DNA of 64,000 nucleotides from Cymodocea nodosa (taxonomy: Eukaryota > Streptophyta > Magnoliopsida > Alismatales > Cymodoceaceae): the NCBI GenBank assembly GCA_036874045.1, contig CM072336.1, positions 21,775,501 through 21,839,500 of the forward strand. The letters run 5' to 3'. The notes beneath the pieces are model-generated. The model ran no database searches and had not been told where the DNA came from. It saw nothing but the letters and a program-made list of their open reading frames with translations. This document shows positions 10,967-28,614 of the stretch, in pieces. Each line of letters starts with the position of its first letter. Positions within the stretch are counted from its first letter, which is position 1. The position numbers and the translations under genes were made by a program.

Positions 10967-12890
10967 ATGACTCATTAGAGGGGGTGAATAGTGAGTTTAC
11001 TTAAATCTCTACCAGTTTTAATCAATTTTAAACTTATTAAATACTAAGTTGATTAATTTTATTTCTGTTCAGTTAACAGTGGTTATCACAGAAGTAAAAA
11101 TGTAGAAATAAAAGAAAAGATATAGCAAAATTTATAGTGTTTCATCCAAATAAGAAGTCTACTTCTCAGGATCCCTACTTTGAGAGTTTCATTATCAATG
11201 GTATTTAGGGTTCAATACCAACCCTTTTATAAGGTCACAATCTTAAATGGTGTTTTCCAGGCTTCACACCAAATGTAAGGCACAAATACCAACTTTGTGT
11301 ATGCATAGGGATCTAACCCTACGTACATAAGGCACCAACCTCATCTAGATGAGACACTAACCTCACCTTCTTCTCAAGTCCCTTAACTTAGGAAGGTATC
11401 TTACTACAATTTGGTGAGCTAGGCTTTTTTGATCAAGATAGTTTAATTAAAAATAATTACAACACAAGAGCATTCACAAAAAATAATGAGATTTTAAAAC
11501 AAAATAGACTCAAAACTATAATCAAGAGATGGCTGATAGAATTCACTTAGCACGATGGCTTTAACATCTTCACTTGAGTAAGAGCATAGACACACCTATA
11601 GTTTTTCTCCCTTGAATGCTCAAAAAAGTGTTGTCCTCAATTGTCTCATTGTAGTGTTTTTATATTACAGATCGATTCATAATTAGCAAACCTATAAATT
11701 GACTGCATCATATCTTCTTATTATCTTTAATCAACATTCCTAAATATGGACGTAATAGCTTGTAATGTGATCTGTAAAATCTACAACAATTTAAGAATAA
11801 TTTGAAGTGAATAATAATAATCATCTCTTTATAAACGTTATACTTAGTTTTTATTAACCTACAGATGAATAAACTATGCAAGCATACTTAATATATAAAT
11901 TAGTCTAGGAAATACATATCACAGAAACTTAACCCTTTATGAGATTGAATATATATTAAACTAAATAACAAAATTACTTATCTCACCTAAAATTTCTTCT
12001 TCCTTCTCTCTCTCCACTTCCTCTCTCTCTTCTCTTCCTCTCTTTCTCAACGATGGTGAAAATAATTCACTTCCTCAACCAATATTTTAACTTCATAAAA
12101 CAATATTTTATAATTGTTTCATAGTAGTGTCAAAAAAAAGAATTTCATAGTGGATTTCTATCTTTGCATCTACCTATTTCCCATCGTCGGTGAGGTGATG
12201 AATTTTAGGAGAATACGTCAGATTCCTTGTGATACATTTGGACATATACCATTGAGTCGATGGGGCCCGTCTGAGGTGTATGTTGTCTTTCAGTCGCCCT
12301 TTCACTGGAGCGGCAAGGCGACGTCCGGCGTACCATCTCTTTCCACTCGGTTGTTGGAGAATAATTTATTACATTTTTTATGCATGAGGTACCCGTGTAT
12401 GCTTTCAATCAAATAAAAAGAAATGCATCCAGTGAAAGAAAGCTTGGGAGAAGGTTTCATGGGACCGTTTTGTCAGATAAGATAGAATTAAAAACTTAAG
12501 TTATGAAATCGTAACAGTGAAGGAGAAAACAAGAGTTGATAAAAGAGAGAAGAAGGTGACGTATGTTCAAGATGCGTCGCATAATCAAGCTAAGAGTTGT
12601 ATATTTCCCTCTCTCTTTGATGTTGTAAGATTAGGATCAAGGTTGCTTCTCACGAAATTACAACTTTTAATTCTTGTAACATATGGATCTTACTTTGAGT
12701 GAATTAAGGTTTAAAATCTTGTAGAACGTCGAGGGGATTTAGGAAATTATACAAAAAAGAACCCAAAGATGAAAGGGCACCAAGTGAAGTTTGGTATAGA
12801 AAAAATGAGATTTAACGGAAGTACAAAGAATAGAGTTAATAAAATCATTATGAAGAATAACACGACTTAAATTGTAACATATTGATCTAC
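10967..12890. other. Repeat-like intergenic DNA upstream of the aminotransferase
   Basis: It opens with ATGACTCATTAGAGGGGGTG, which looks like repeat-derived sequence. A CT-rich run lies at 11996-12050. A 100-codon open frame at 12114-12416 has no recognisable domain and a minus-strand frame overlaps it. I see no supported gene. The last few hundred bases should contain the promoter of the aminotransferase, but I see no clear TATA box. Confidence 0.5.
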
Positions 12891-13018
12891 TTTGGTGAGA
12901 TTGGTAGATGGCCAACGCAACCGCACCACCGCAGAGCGCTGATTAAGTAACCATCGCCGGTCATCTTCTCGTTCCTCCTCCCTCCCACCACCACCACAAC
13001 TCCCCCACCTCCTCCGTC

Positions 13019-20513
<7,495 letters not shown>

Positions 20514-20721
20514 TGAATGGGACATCTCATGCAACCTCGGTTCATTATCATATGACCCTGATTTCGCTTTATCCATAAGACTTGTTGTACCGAAAAAAAA
20601 AAACATGGCTTCTTCTTCAGCCCAGCCGTATTACGATCTCTTCGACAATGTTATTTAGCGACGGCCAACTGCGTAAACTTCACTGCCCAGTTAGACGTGG
20701 CTATGCTTGACATTCTGGTAT

Positions 20722-20727
20722 AATAAA
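20722..20727 (+). terminator. Putative poly-A signal of AAT
   Basis: AATAAA lies about 210 bp after the stop. The same motif stands at the matching place (5690-5695) in the duplicated 3' end, which supports a shared 3' UTR end. Confidence 0.5.
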
Positions 20728-20739
20728 ACAAAATAGGGC

Positions 20740-21350
20740 CTTTTCATACTGCTCGTGCTTATTTTTGTGCGTCTACGACCAAGTATTTCGATTTTCACGC
20801 TCTCTGCATCTCTAGTTGATTAGAAGTCGTTTATTTTCAACTTCTTCACGTATAAATGAATGGTATTTCTCAACTTTTGAACCTCTTATGATCTAAAAGT
20901 GAGAAGAATCCTTTTCACGACTTCTCGCCCACATTGTCCCTACAACTTCCAAGCCTTCGATCGTGACTATCTGTCTATCTTTCTTCGTGCAAGTAAAAGC
21001 CCTCGTTCCATCTGTCACATCCACCACATGATCCACTCTTTGTGACATTGCCAACTCTTCTTTCATAAATCAACATTTTATAAAATTGCTGACCCACAAG
21101 TTAGGTTATAGTAGCCCCAACCTATGGAAATTTAAAAAATCCTTGGCCCAACCTAGCTCGATCTTTTCGGTCAAGCCGAGTTGGATCAATATGTTACAGT
21201 CTAGGTCAAGCTAACTTATGCTAACTTAACCTATTTGACATCTCTAGTTTATTATTAGGTTTCCCAAGCATCAAACACTAACAAGCATTTTTCTTAGGCA
21301 TCTAGAACTCAGTAAATCACTCTCATTTCCTTCTCTTTGCAAGCTTACCG
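20740..21350. repeat. AAT downstream repeat, copy B
   Basis: 20765-20835 matches 23400-23470, 20837-21075 matches 23645-23905, and 21248-21350 matches 24018-24115. A third, partial copy is 5740-5915. Two copies thus bracket the DUF7086 gene. Copy B lacks about 170 bp found in copy C and carries a small MITE-like insertion near 21090-21246. Confidence 0.8.
21090..21246 (-). mobile_element. hAT-type MITE fragment
   Basis: It ends ..CCTATTTGACATCTCTAG. Reverse-complemented (CTAGAGATGTCAAATAGG and on) it matches the left end of the larger element at 31551-32210. TAGAGATG/TAGGGATG-like termini are typical of plant hAT-derived non-autonomous elements. The far end is not clear. Confidence 0.45.
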
Positions 21351-22398
21351 AATGTTATCAAGGTATGTTTATATATACATATTTATCTATAAAAATACTT
21401 AAGTATAAAAAATAAATTACAAATAAGGGAGTGTAAGAATAGTCTCCTAAAAGATAAAAATTGAACATAAGCTTATATATGATAAATCTCTCTATTTATT
21501 GCAACTAATTTTGGAACGAAATTTTACAATTTAAAGTAAATAACTGTATGTTTAATAATCAAAATAAATTTAAAAAAACACAAGCACGATGCTAAATGAA
21601 ACCAAAACTCATATCCGTTTAGCTTAAAATTATCAAAATTCGAGATGTGATGGATCACATTCATTTTAAAATTCATATATATATATATATATATATGAAA
21701 GTATTCATATTAAATTATTTTGAATACGCACTTCAATGCCATATGGGACGACATTTTAGGAAATTAAATTTTGGATTCGAAAAATTTTTGAATTTAAAAA
21801 AATGTGGGAGAAAAAATTTTGAAATAAGAGAGAAGACGCAGATGAAATTTGTGATTCAAAATAAAATTTGAATTTCAAAAGCTGAGAAAACACATGGAGA
21901 ATTTTGAGGGGAACAAACGAGATAGGTAGATAAGCTGGTAAGCAACATTTATTCTTCAAACATTGCAAAGAAAAAGTTATTCATTCAAAGTGTCCGATTT
22001 AACGGTGGATAGTAATTAACGGCCGCAAGATAATCAATCACCTGGCTTTTAAATACCTATGAAAACAACATCATCGCTCTAATTAACTGTTGGGAGTGAG
22101 ATCAATCCATGTAATTAATTAAAGACGAACAATATCAATCAAAGAATAACCAAATCAATAACAGAATTCACCATCCTTCTGCCTGGCCTGAGAACATACT
22201 AATTATGAAAGGCAGATTAACTATCGGTAACAACATGGATTGCAGGAATTAAAACAAATTAGGAGAGTGATAAGAAAACGAATCATAGACGTTGGAAATT
22301 AAACTTTTGTGTGTGTTTGCGAGAGAGAGAGAGAGAGGGTGAAAAAAAAAAAGATGCAACAGGAAAGAAGCTCAAAAAAAGGATTGATTCCTTGAAAA
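21351..22398. other. Intergenic DNA, DUF7086 3' side
   Basis: AT-rich, with an (AT)n microsatellite at 21675-21696 and a short (GA)n tract at 22320-22338. I see no gene. The part next to 22398 should hold the 3' UTR of the minus-strand DUF7086 gene. Confidence 0.55.
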
Positions 22399-23115
22399 TT
22401 AAGCAGAAGGATCGAGCTGCTTGTGGATGTGGACGTAAACTGAAAGAAGCAAATGCCCCTTGGAGCCGGTGCGGTGCTGGGAGTTGTATCTACTGAAGTA
22501 CTTGAGCTGGCTCATCTTACACGCACCAATGGTCTCCTCCAGAAACATGAACAGCCAGTTAATGCTCCTCTTCTTTACCTCCACCACCGGCTTCATGCAG
22601 TTCGGCTGCAGACAGGACGGGCAATCCCGGTAGTTGGGCTGCATCCAGTACGGCGGCGCCTTAGAACAGAGCCCGCCCTTGAGGGAGGCGATGCGATACG
22701 CCACCCTCCGGAAGTTCTCCTCGAGTCTGCAGCTCAAGTCGATCCGATGGTCGCATCTCCTGCACTGCACCCGTCCCTCGACCGAGGTGATGCCCATCCG
22801 CCGGATGTCCTCCAGCGTGTGCACCGTTGCGCGTCTGTCGGTCGCCCATCGGAAAGGTGGTTCGATGGTTAAGCTCTTGCTCCTGTCTCTGGGGACGTTG
22901 TTGGCGTGGTTGCTCCGACGAGAGGCGCCGGCGGAGAAAATGCGCGGAGGCGACGGTGGCGCCGTGAGGGAGAAGGTGGTGTCGGTGGTGGCGACGCCGT
23001 TGTTGTTTCTGAGGGAGAAGGACGATGGCGAGGGCACGAGGGAGAGTGATAACTCCAGAGATATCTGTACTTCTTCTTCCTTGGGATCGCGTTGTGTCGG
23101 GTCTCCGTCATCCAT
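22399..23115 (-). CDS. DUF7086 domain protein with EAR-like motif
   Basis: An intronless 238-aa reading frame on a GC-rich stretch. Residues about 83-238 match the plant-specific DUF7086 family as I know it: EPPFRWATDRRATVHTL, two Cys pairs (QCRRC near 118-121, CPSC near 165-168), the KKRSINWLFMFL block and LKYFSRYNSQHRTGSK. The Cys pairs suggest a bound metal (inference). The N-terminal part is low complexity and carries LELSLSL (residues 20-26), which fits the LxLxL EAR repressor pattern, so a nuclear co-repressor link is possible but unproven. The function of the family is not known to me. The frame stays open upstream to an ATG at 23250 (283 aa), but the upstream ATGs lie in a SINE-like insertion, so I place the start at MDDGDPTQ. 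The intervening residues could be real if an in-frame start is used. Confidence 0.85.
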   Translation of the reverse strand: MDDGDPTQRDPKEEEVQISLELSLSLVPSPSSFSLRNNNGVATTDTTFSLTAPPSPPRIFSAGASRRSNHANNVPRDRSKSLTIEPPFRWATDRRATVHTLEDIRRMGITSVEGRVQCRRCDHRIDLSCRLEENFRRVAYRIASLKGGLCSKAPPYWMQPNYRDCPSCLQPNCMKPVVEVKKRSINWLFMFLEETIGACKMSQLKYFSRYNSQHRTGSKGHLLLSVYVHIHKQLDPSA

Positions 23116-23201
23116 GTCTTCTCTCGTTGGTGCGGGAGGAGAAGAGTCGGAAAGGACAAAATAAGGTTCCGGCCATACATGTTTAAAAGCTACAACGGCA
23201 T

Positions 23202-23321
23202 CGTACTGGGTTTGATCTACACGCTTAAAATCTTCGTACATCTTTTCCACCGTAAGATTGCGAGTTCAAATCTCCGAATATGCATTTTCAAAAAATTATC
23301 ATAATATTTTTAAAAAAAAAT
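23202..23321 (+). mobile_element. SINE-like insertion with target duplications
   Basis: About 120 bp lies between two near-identical 12-mers, CTACAACGGCAT (23190-23201) and CTTCAACGGCAT (23323-23334), which match at 11 of 12 bases. It carries a tRNA-like B box (GTTCAAATC, 23264-23272) inside a T-arm-like GCGAG..CTC context, and ends in a TAAAAAAAAA tail just before the second 12-mer. This is the layout of a Pol III-derived SINE. The A box is not clear. It sits just upstream of the DUF7086 start and supplies the upstream in-frame Met codons. Confidence 0.6.
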
Positions 23322-23399
23322 ACTTCAACGGCATTTAAATTATTTTAATTTATAATGGTAAGTTTAGATTTTTTATAATTTTTTAATTACTTTTATTTT

Positions 23400-24115
23400 A
23401 TCTACGACCAAGTATTTGATTTTCACGTTCTCTACGTCTCCAGTTGATCAGAACTCGTTTATTTTTCGCTTATTTCTTTTGCTAAGATTATCAGGTTGAA
23501 AAATTTATGATAACAGTATCATTTCTATTTCTATTCAAATCTAGATGTCCTTTTCTTAAAACATGAAGAGTTTGTATCACTAGAAAAGTTGAAAATTGAG
23601 AATTTTGAAAAGTTTTCCTAATTTTCATTTGTATCGTTTGAAAAAGTTACTTTTTCATGTGTAAATGAACAAAATTTCCTTACTTTCGAACCTCTTATAG
23701 TCTGAAAGTGAGAAGAATCCTTCTTCTGACTTCTTAATTGCATTGTCTCCATGACTTCCAAACTCTCAATCATGTCATCCTTTGACTTCTACAATCTATT
23801 TGTCCTTTCTCATATAAATAAAAACTCTCAATTTGTCTGTTACATCAGCTACACCATCTCCTCTCTATATCATTATCGATTTCCTATTACATAAATCAAC
23901 ATGATCTCCTCTTTGTTTTCGAGACATTAGAGCATGATCATTGTCGCGTCGTGTTGATCACACCAACAATTTGTTTCATGCCCAATTAACAAATGAAATG
24001 TCAAGCACCACCAATCTATTATTATGTTTCCCAAGCATTGAACACTGATGAACATTCTACTAGGCATCTAAAACTCACTAAATCATTCTCCTCTCCTTCT
24101 CTTTGTAAGTTTGTC
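23400..24115. repeat. AAT downstream repeat, copy C
   Basis: This is the most complete of three copies (partners 20740-21350 and 5740-5915). Shared landmarks are GATTTTCACG.TCTCT, GTGAGAAGAATCCTT and TTTCCCAAGCAT. There is no coding content. Confidence 0.8.
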
Positions 24116-24600
24116 AAGTGAATAGTACTTAGATCTTGTTATGCTTAGATTTTGTCAACTCATCTTGTTATGTTATATTTATGACATGAACAAATAACAT
24201 GATTTCCTTCTCTTATGGCTAATGTTTGTGATATGCTTAGTCAATACAAAGCAATAGTAGATGAATGTGCTCTCCATGACATATGTTACATATAAAGACT
24301 AATTCCTCATGAAACTTTGAATGCAAATGGTGGTAAAACTAAAATTCTACAAATTTCTATACTTGAAGAGTTGCTTTCTCCTAAGTTGAATGTTTCTTTT
24401 CAATAGCCTAATTTTCATTATTAGAGCTCAAACTATGAAAAGCAAGATAAATGGAAGTTTACTTCAAGGCCAATATATCTCTAATAAAAGAGAATTTGAA
24501 AGAGGGAGGCTTGTTATAGGATTTCCCATTGAGAATTGAAGAAGAATTTCTAGCACCTTTCTACCACATGTGTAGAGGCTTCAAGGTATTTGCAATAAGC
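24116..24600. other. Intergenic DNA, possible retroelement scraps
   Basis: Broken frames near 24380-24480 may be degraded retroelement sequence, but nothing is diagnostic. No gene is supported. Confidence 0.4.
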
Positions 24601-24604
24601 ACAT

Positions 24605-26970
24605 TATAAAAACCTAATTTTAAAATTTATAACTGTAAGTACACGGTGCCTATCATAGATAGCATGTGAGTATGGGTCGATCTACAAGGAACTTGTTTAA
24701 AGTAAATCTTAAAATCTTGTAAAGTGAAATGTTCCTAAGCCTTTAAGATTTTCTAAGAGAAATTCAAAGAAATGCAAAGTGAAACTCAATGTCATCCAAA
24801 TTTGCATTCTAATCATTTTCATAATTTAATATATCGTTATCAAGTGAAAACCATCAATAAAGGTGAGGCAAACTCAAATCATTCGATTAATACAAGGAGA
24901 TCAAAGGAAATAAAAGAATCACTAGAACTGTCTTACCTAAAAATCATTAAAATTAAGCTTTACTCTACACCCTTTTCCTTTCTTCCTACTAGAGAATAAA
25001 TTCACTAAAAATACAAGAAAGGAAGGCTCATCAAGGTACAAAATAACAAAAGTTATTTTAGGGAAAAAATTCTCTTGAATTGCTACCAGTAGTTATCTTA
25101 TCAAGAGAGTGTAAAACAATCTAGGTGATTACTGAATTACGCATTGCCAAAAGAAAGATCTTATCTCCTTGAATTCTTTATGAAAACTAACTAAGTCATA
25201 ATCTTAGAAAGATAAGTTAATAATCTAACTATTGCAACTTAGAAAATTGGATTTCATTAAGTATAGCTCATGAAACACATGATTCATTAAAGCATAAAAT
25301 CCAACGTCTAGAATAGAAAATAGGTCAATTGTGTCTCTGATTTCAAAATTTGAAAACTCTAATCAAATCATTCCAAAAAATTCCAATAATACCAGAAAAT
25401 GAATCTACATGAAAAACCATTCAAAATAGCATTAAGAAACTCTCAAAAACTCTATTGAAAACTTAACTTTTGATTAAGTTAAATTTCACTCAGTTAACTC
25501 AACAGGCTAGTCTATTGAGTTAGTAGATAACTCTACTAACTTCGGCTTAACTTTATGGACCTAATCCGTTGAATTACGAGATAACTCTACGAACTTGAGC
25601 TTAACTTTACAGACCTAGTAGTGGGTTACTAAAGAAACTTTTGCCTAGTCTTGTATTAAACTATGACACTTCTTTACCATGAATTTACACCTAAAACACA
25701 TCTAATACATCCATTCACCATGATCAAAATCCATTTCTATGAATAAATGAAATGAAATGAAAATAAAATGGTTAATTGAATTAGCCACGTACACTAACAA
25801 CCTATGTGCAAGTATTCACAATATTAACAAGTCTCATCTATTTTCAAATATAAATTTCATTAAACTTGTAAAGTAAAATATTAACGTTAAGATAAAGACA
25901 CTAACATTAACAACTACCCTATTAATATAAAAACACATACAAACATGAGATACAAAATGATACACATACAAACACATAACATCACAACATACAAACATAA
26001 CAAGAATGCATGCAAACATAAATGACTTTCTTTCCTCATATTAATACCTGAAGTTCAGCCAACAAACACCTAAAATTCACTAAAGATGTTGTCTAAGCCT
26101 TCTCCACATGCTACTCTTTAGCTGTCACCACTAAGAATCATCACTGAAATAGGGAGGTTTCACATGAATCTAGAAATGCAATGTTGGTGCCCACCGAATG
26201 ACTTTCAACTGTAGTTCATTTCTTGTAAGAAAGGAGTAGCTACAATAGTGTTCTTCTCTTCCCACAAGTGTGCAAGCTTTCTCCACAACGTTGCCTTGCA
26301 CCAAGGACATCACCAGATATGGGAGTTCTTCAAGGAAGAGGAGGAAGTTCAGTTGAAATTGATGCTCCATGAATCTGTAGCAAGGGTGCCTTCTCTAAGC
26401 CTTCTCCACATCATTGCCTTGCACCATAGACATCACCAGAGATGGGAGGATAGTAAGAAACTCAAACTGCAACTATGGAGGTTTTCTTCTTTGTGCTCGG
26501 GGCTAGGAGTGAAAAGATCAAGAGAGAGAGAGTTTTTTTGTTGTAGGTTGTACTTTTTAGGAGGGAGAGATGGTTGATGATTGCTTGATAGGAGTGACCA
26601 AAGATCATGACTGGGGTGAAAGAGAGGAGGCCAACAGTGTTGGAGTTGGTAGTTAGCCATTTCCTCAATTCCCAAAATGCCCATGTCATCCCTTTTGATT
26701 TTACTTTGCAACTAGATAACTTAAATCACATTAATAATCAAACATTAGACATAATAAAAATTATCTAAATAAACTAAAGCAATAAACATCTAATGCATAA
26801 CCAAAATGTGCTTCCAAATATTAAGTATAAAACATATGGTTCAATTTGTGCATTTAAACATATTTGAACTTAAATAACATGTATAAACATTTAAAAGTAC
26901 ATTACATGTAATTTCTCATAATATCTTCAATATTTTTACATTATAATTATAATATACATGAATAATGACA
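24605..26970. mobile_element. Non-autonomous repeat, family member 1
   Basis: The start (24615-24720: TTTAAAATTTATAACTG, TACACGGTGCCTATCATAGA, GTATGGGTCGATCTACAAGG) matches 28640-28735 at the start of the nested element at 28615-31166. Both then run for about 2.4 kb of AT-rich sequence into a short GC-richer patch (26170-26700 here, 29880-30330 there) and an AT-rich tail. No transposase, gag or polymerase is visible, as in a large non-autonomous retroelement derivative. The exact ends are not fixed. Confidence 0.55.
26275..26447. repeat. Two-copy 122-bp-spaced repeat
   Basis: 26275-26325 and 26397-26447 share CTTCTCCACA..TTGCCTTGCACCA and GACATCACCAGA.ATGGGAG. They lie in the GC-richer patch of the non-autonomous repeat and open a spurious 109-codon frame. 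Confidence 0.7.
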
Positions 26971-27030
26971 TATAGAATAACACAAATTGACACTGTACAA
27001 CATGCCAAAACTTGTGAGAATTATCTAAAT

Positions 27031-28020
27031 TGTTAGGTTTGGCAATAAGGTGCAGAGAATGTTATAGATCCTTACAAGTTTATTAAATGAAGGGAGTTGA
27101 GATATGGTTGAAAACTTGGAATTGTGTAAGTTGTAGAGAAGCCATAGGTTGATTATAGGAAATTAGGATGAAATAGTCAACACTAAGTATCGAAAAGAAT
27201 CAAGTAGTTAGTGAGTGAAACATGTGTTGAGGTAGAGAGTTAATGTTCAGCTAAAGAAGCTCAAGCTAATGCTCAGCTAAAGAAGTTCAACTAAAGAAGT
27301 ATGGTGAGTTAATGTTCAAGACTTTGAAAGTGTCAAAGAGTTAACATCAAATGTTCATTATATTTAGCCAAACACAATGAAGGAGGTTGGTCCTATTTAG
27401 TTGAAGACTATGAAAGGGTCCATTGTGTTTAGTCAAACACAAGGAAGTCAGCAAGTTAGTACTTGAAGACTGTGAAGTTTAGATAGTTAAAGCTTATGTA
27501 TCTAGAAGTGACTCAACGGTGAGTGAGGTAAATGGCTTCAATGAGTTACTTAGTCTAAGTATTCGAAAGTGGTAGAGAGCTACTATAGTAACCATTCAAA
27601 GTTGTAGTGTTGTGCTTCAACTTGTCTAGAGAGTTAAAGACCCAAGTATCCAAAGGAGATGGAAGGTTACAACCAGGTGTCCATCATGGCTTAGAGGCTC
27701 CAACGTTACGTCATGAAATGGTATACATGTAATTTGATGTATGAGTTGTTACCCTAGTGTATTACTCTTATATAATGGTGTGTAACCTTTGTTATGATAT
27801 GTGGAATAAGTGCAACATATCCCCAAGAGCTAGCACCACTATGGACTTATGTAGTTTGGCCAAACCATGTAAAATTCTATGTGTCAATATTTGTGATATC
27901 CAATTCCTCTACCTTCATTATTTATGGATCTTGATCTATGTGTTACTTCCATTGTTAGGTATGTTAGGTAGTATCATCATGTGTTGTGAGCTCATTGTTG
28001 TGATAACTATTGATCCCCCA
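27031..28020 (+). mobile_element. 5' LTR of a copia element
   Basis: It starts TGTTAGGTTT and ends CCCCCA, two bases before a primer-binding site. It contains a promoter-like TCTTATATAA near 27770. 27488-27668 matches 28432-28609, and 27672-28020 matches 31167-31547, which together are the two parts of the split 3' LTR. The length of about 990 bp suits a large copia LTR. Confidence 0.85.
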
Positions 28021-28022
28021 AT

Positions 28023-28035
28023 TGGTATCAAAGTG
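28023..28035 (+). other. Primer-binding site, initiator tRNA-Met type
   Basis: TGGTATCAAAGTG differs slightly from the usual plant TGGTATCAGAGCC and sits 2 bp after the LTR end, as expected for minus-strand priming in copia elements. Confidence 0.85.
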
Positions 28036-28109
28036 TGCAAGTCATGACTATCATAGAATCAAGCAAAACTTGGGTCACTCATGAGTGTTCAAATCAAAAA
28101 GGAAGAGTG

Positions 28110-28430
28110 GAAGTGATGACCAAAGATGGGAAGTTTAAAATTGACAGGTTCAATGATAATGATTTTGGATACTAGTAGATGAAAATAAAAGACTATCTAT
28201 TTCAAAAAGGATTGCACGAACCACTTTTGGGAAGGAAACCAAAAATGATGAAATAAGAAGAGTAGGGGTTCTTAGATTGTCAAACATTAGGTGTAATGAG
28301 GTTGACTTAGGCAAGGAATGTGACATTCAATATTGCTAAGGTAAAGACAACGATAGAGTTGATAAAAACATTATCTGATATTTATGAGAAGTCCACAACC
28401 TAAAATAAGGTATTCCTAATAAAACACCTC
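28110..28430 (+). pseudogene. copia gag fragment
   Basis: Broken frames spell the N-terminal copia gag signature: KFKIDRFNDNDF, MKIKDYLFQKGLHEPLLG, RNVTFNIAKVKTTIELIKTL and SDIYEKS. At least four stops interrupt it. The sequence runs straight from gag into 3' LTR sequence at 28432, so protease, integrase and polymerase are deleted. Confidence 0.85.
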
Positions 28431-28431
28431 A

Positions 28432-28614
28432 AGCTTATGTATCTAGAAGTGACTGAACGGTGAGTGAGGTAGATGGCTTTGGTGAGTTACTCAATTTGAG
28501 TATTCAAAGGTAACCAAGAGCTACTATAGTAACCATCTAAAGTTGCAATGTAGTACTCTAGCTTGTCTAGAGAGTTAAAGACCAAAGTATTCAAAGGAGA
28601 TGAAAGGTGACGGC
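28432..28614 (+). mobile_element. 3' LTR of the copia element, first part
   Basis: It matches 5' LTR positions 27488-27668. The first 455 bp of the LTR are missing, lost with the coding region in one deletion. It is cut at 28614 by a nested insertion and resumes at 31167. Confidence 0.85.

Noticed and set aside
12114..12416. 100-codon plus frame upstream of the aminotransferase
   Set aside because: No recognisable domain, and a minus-strand frame of similar quality overlaps it. Not enough to call a gene.
22453..23164. 139- and 176-codon plus frames opposite DUF7086
   Set aside because: They are GC-rich antisense shadows of the DUF7086 frame, which carries the recognisable domain.
23255..23280. 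T-arm-like sequence considered as a tRNA gene
   Set aside because: No matching acceptor stem, anticodon arm or clear A box. The A tail and target duplication fit a SINE-like insertion better.
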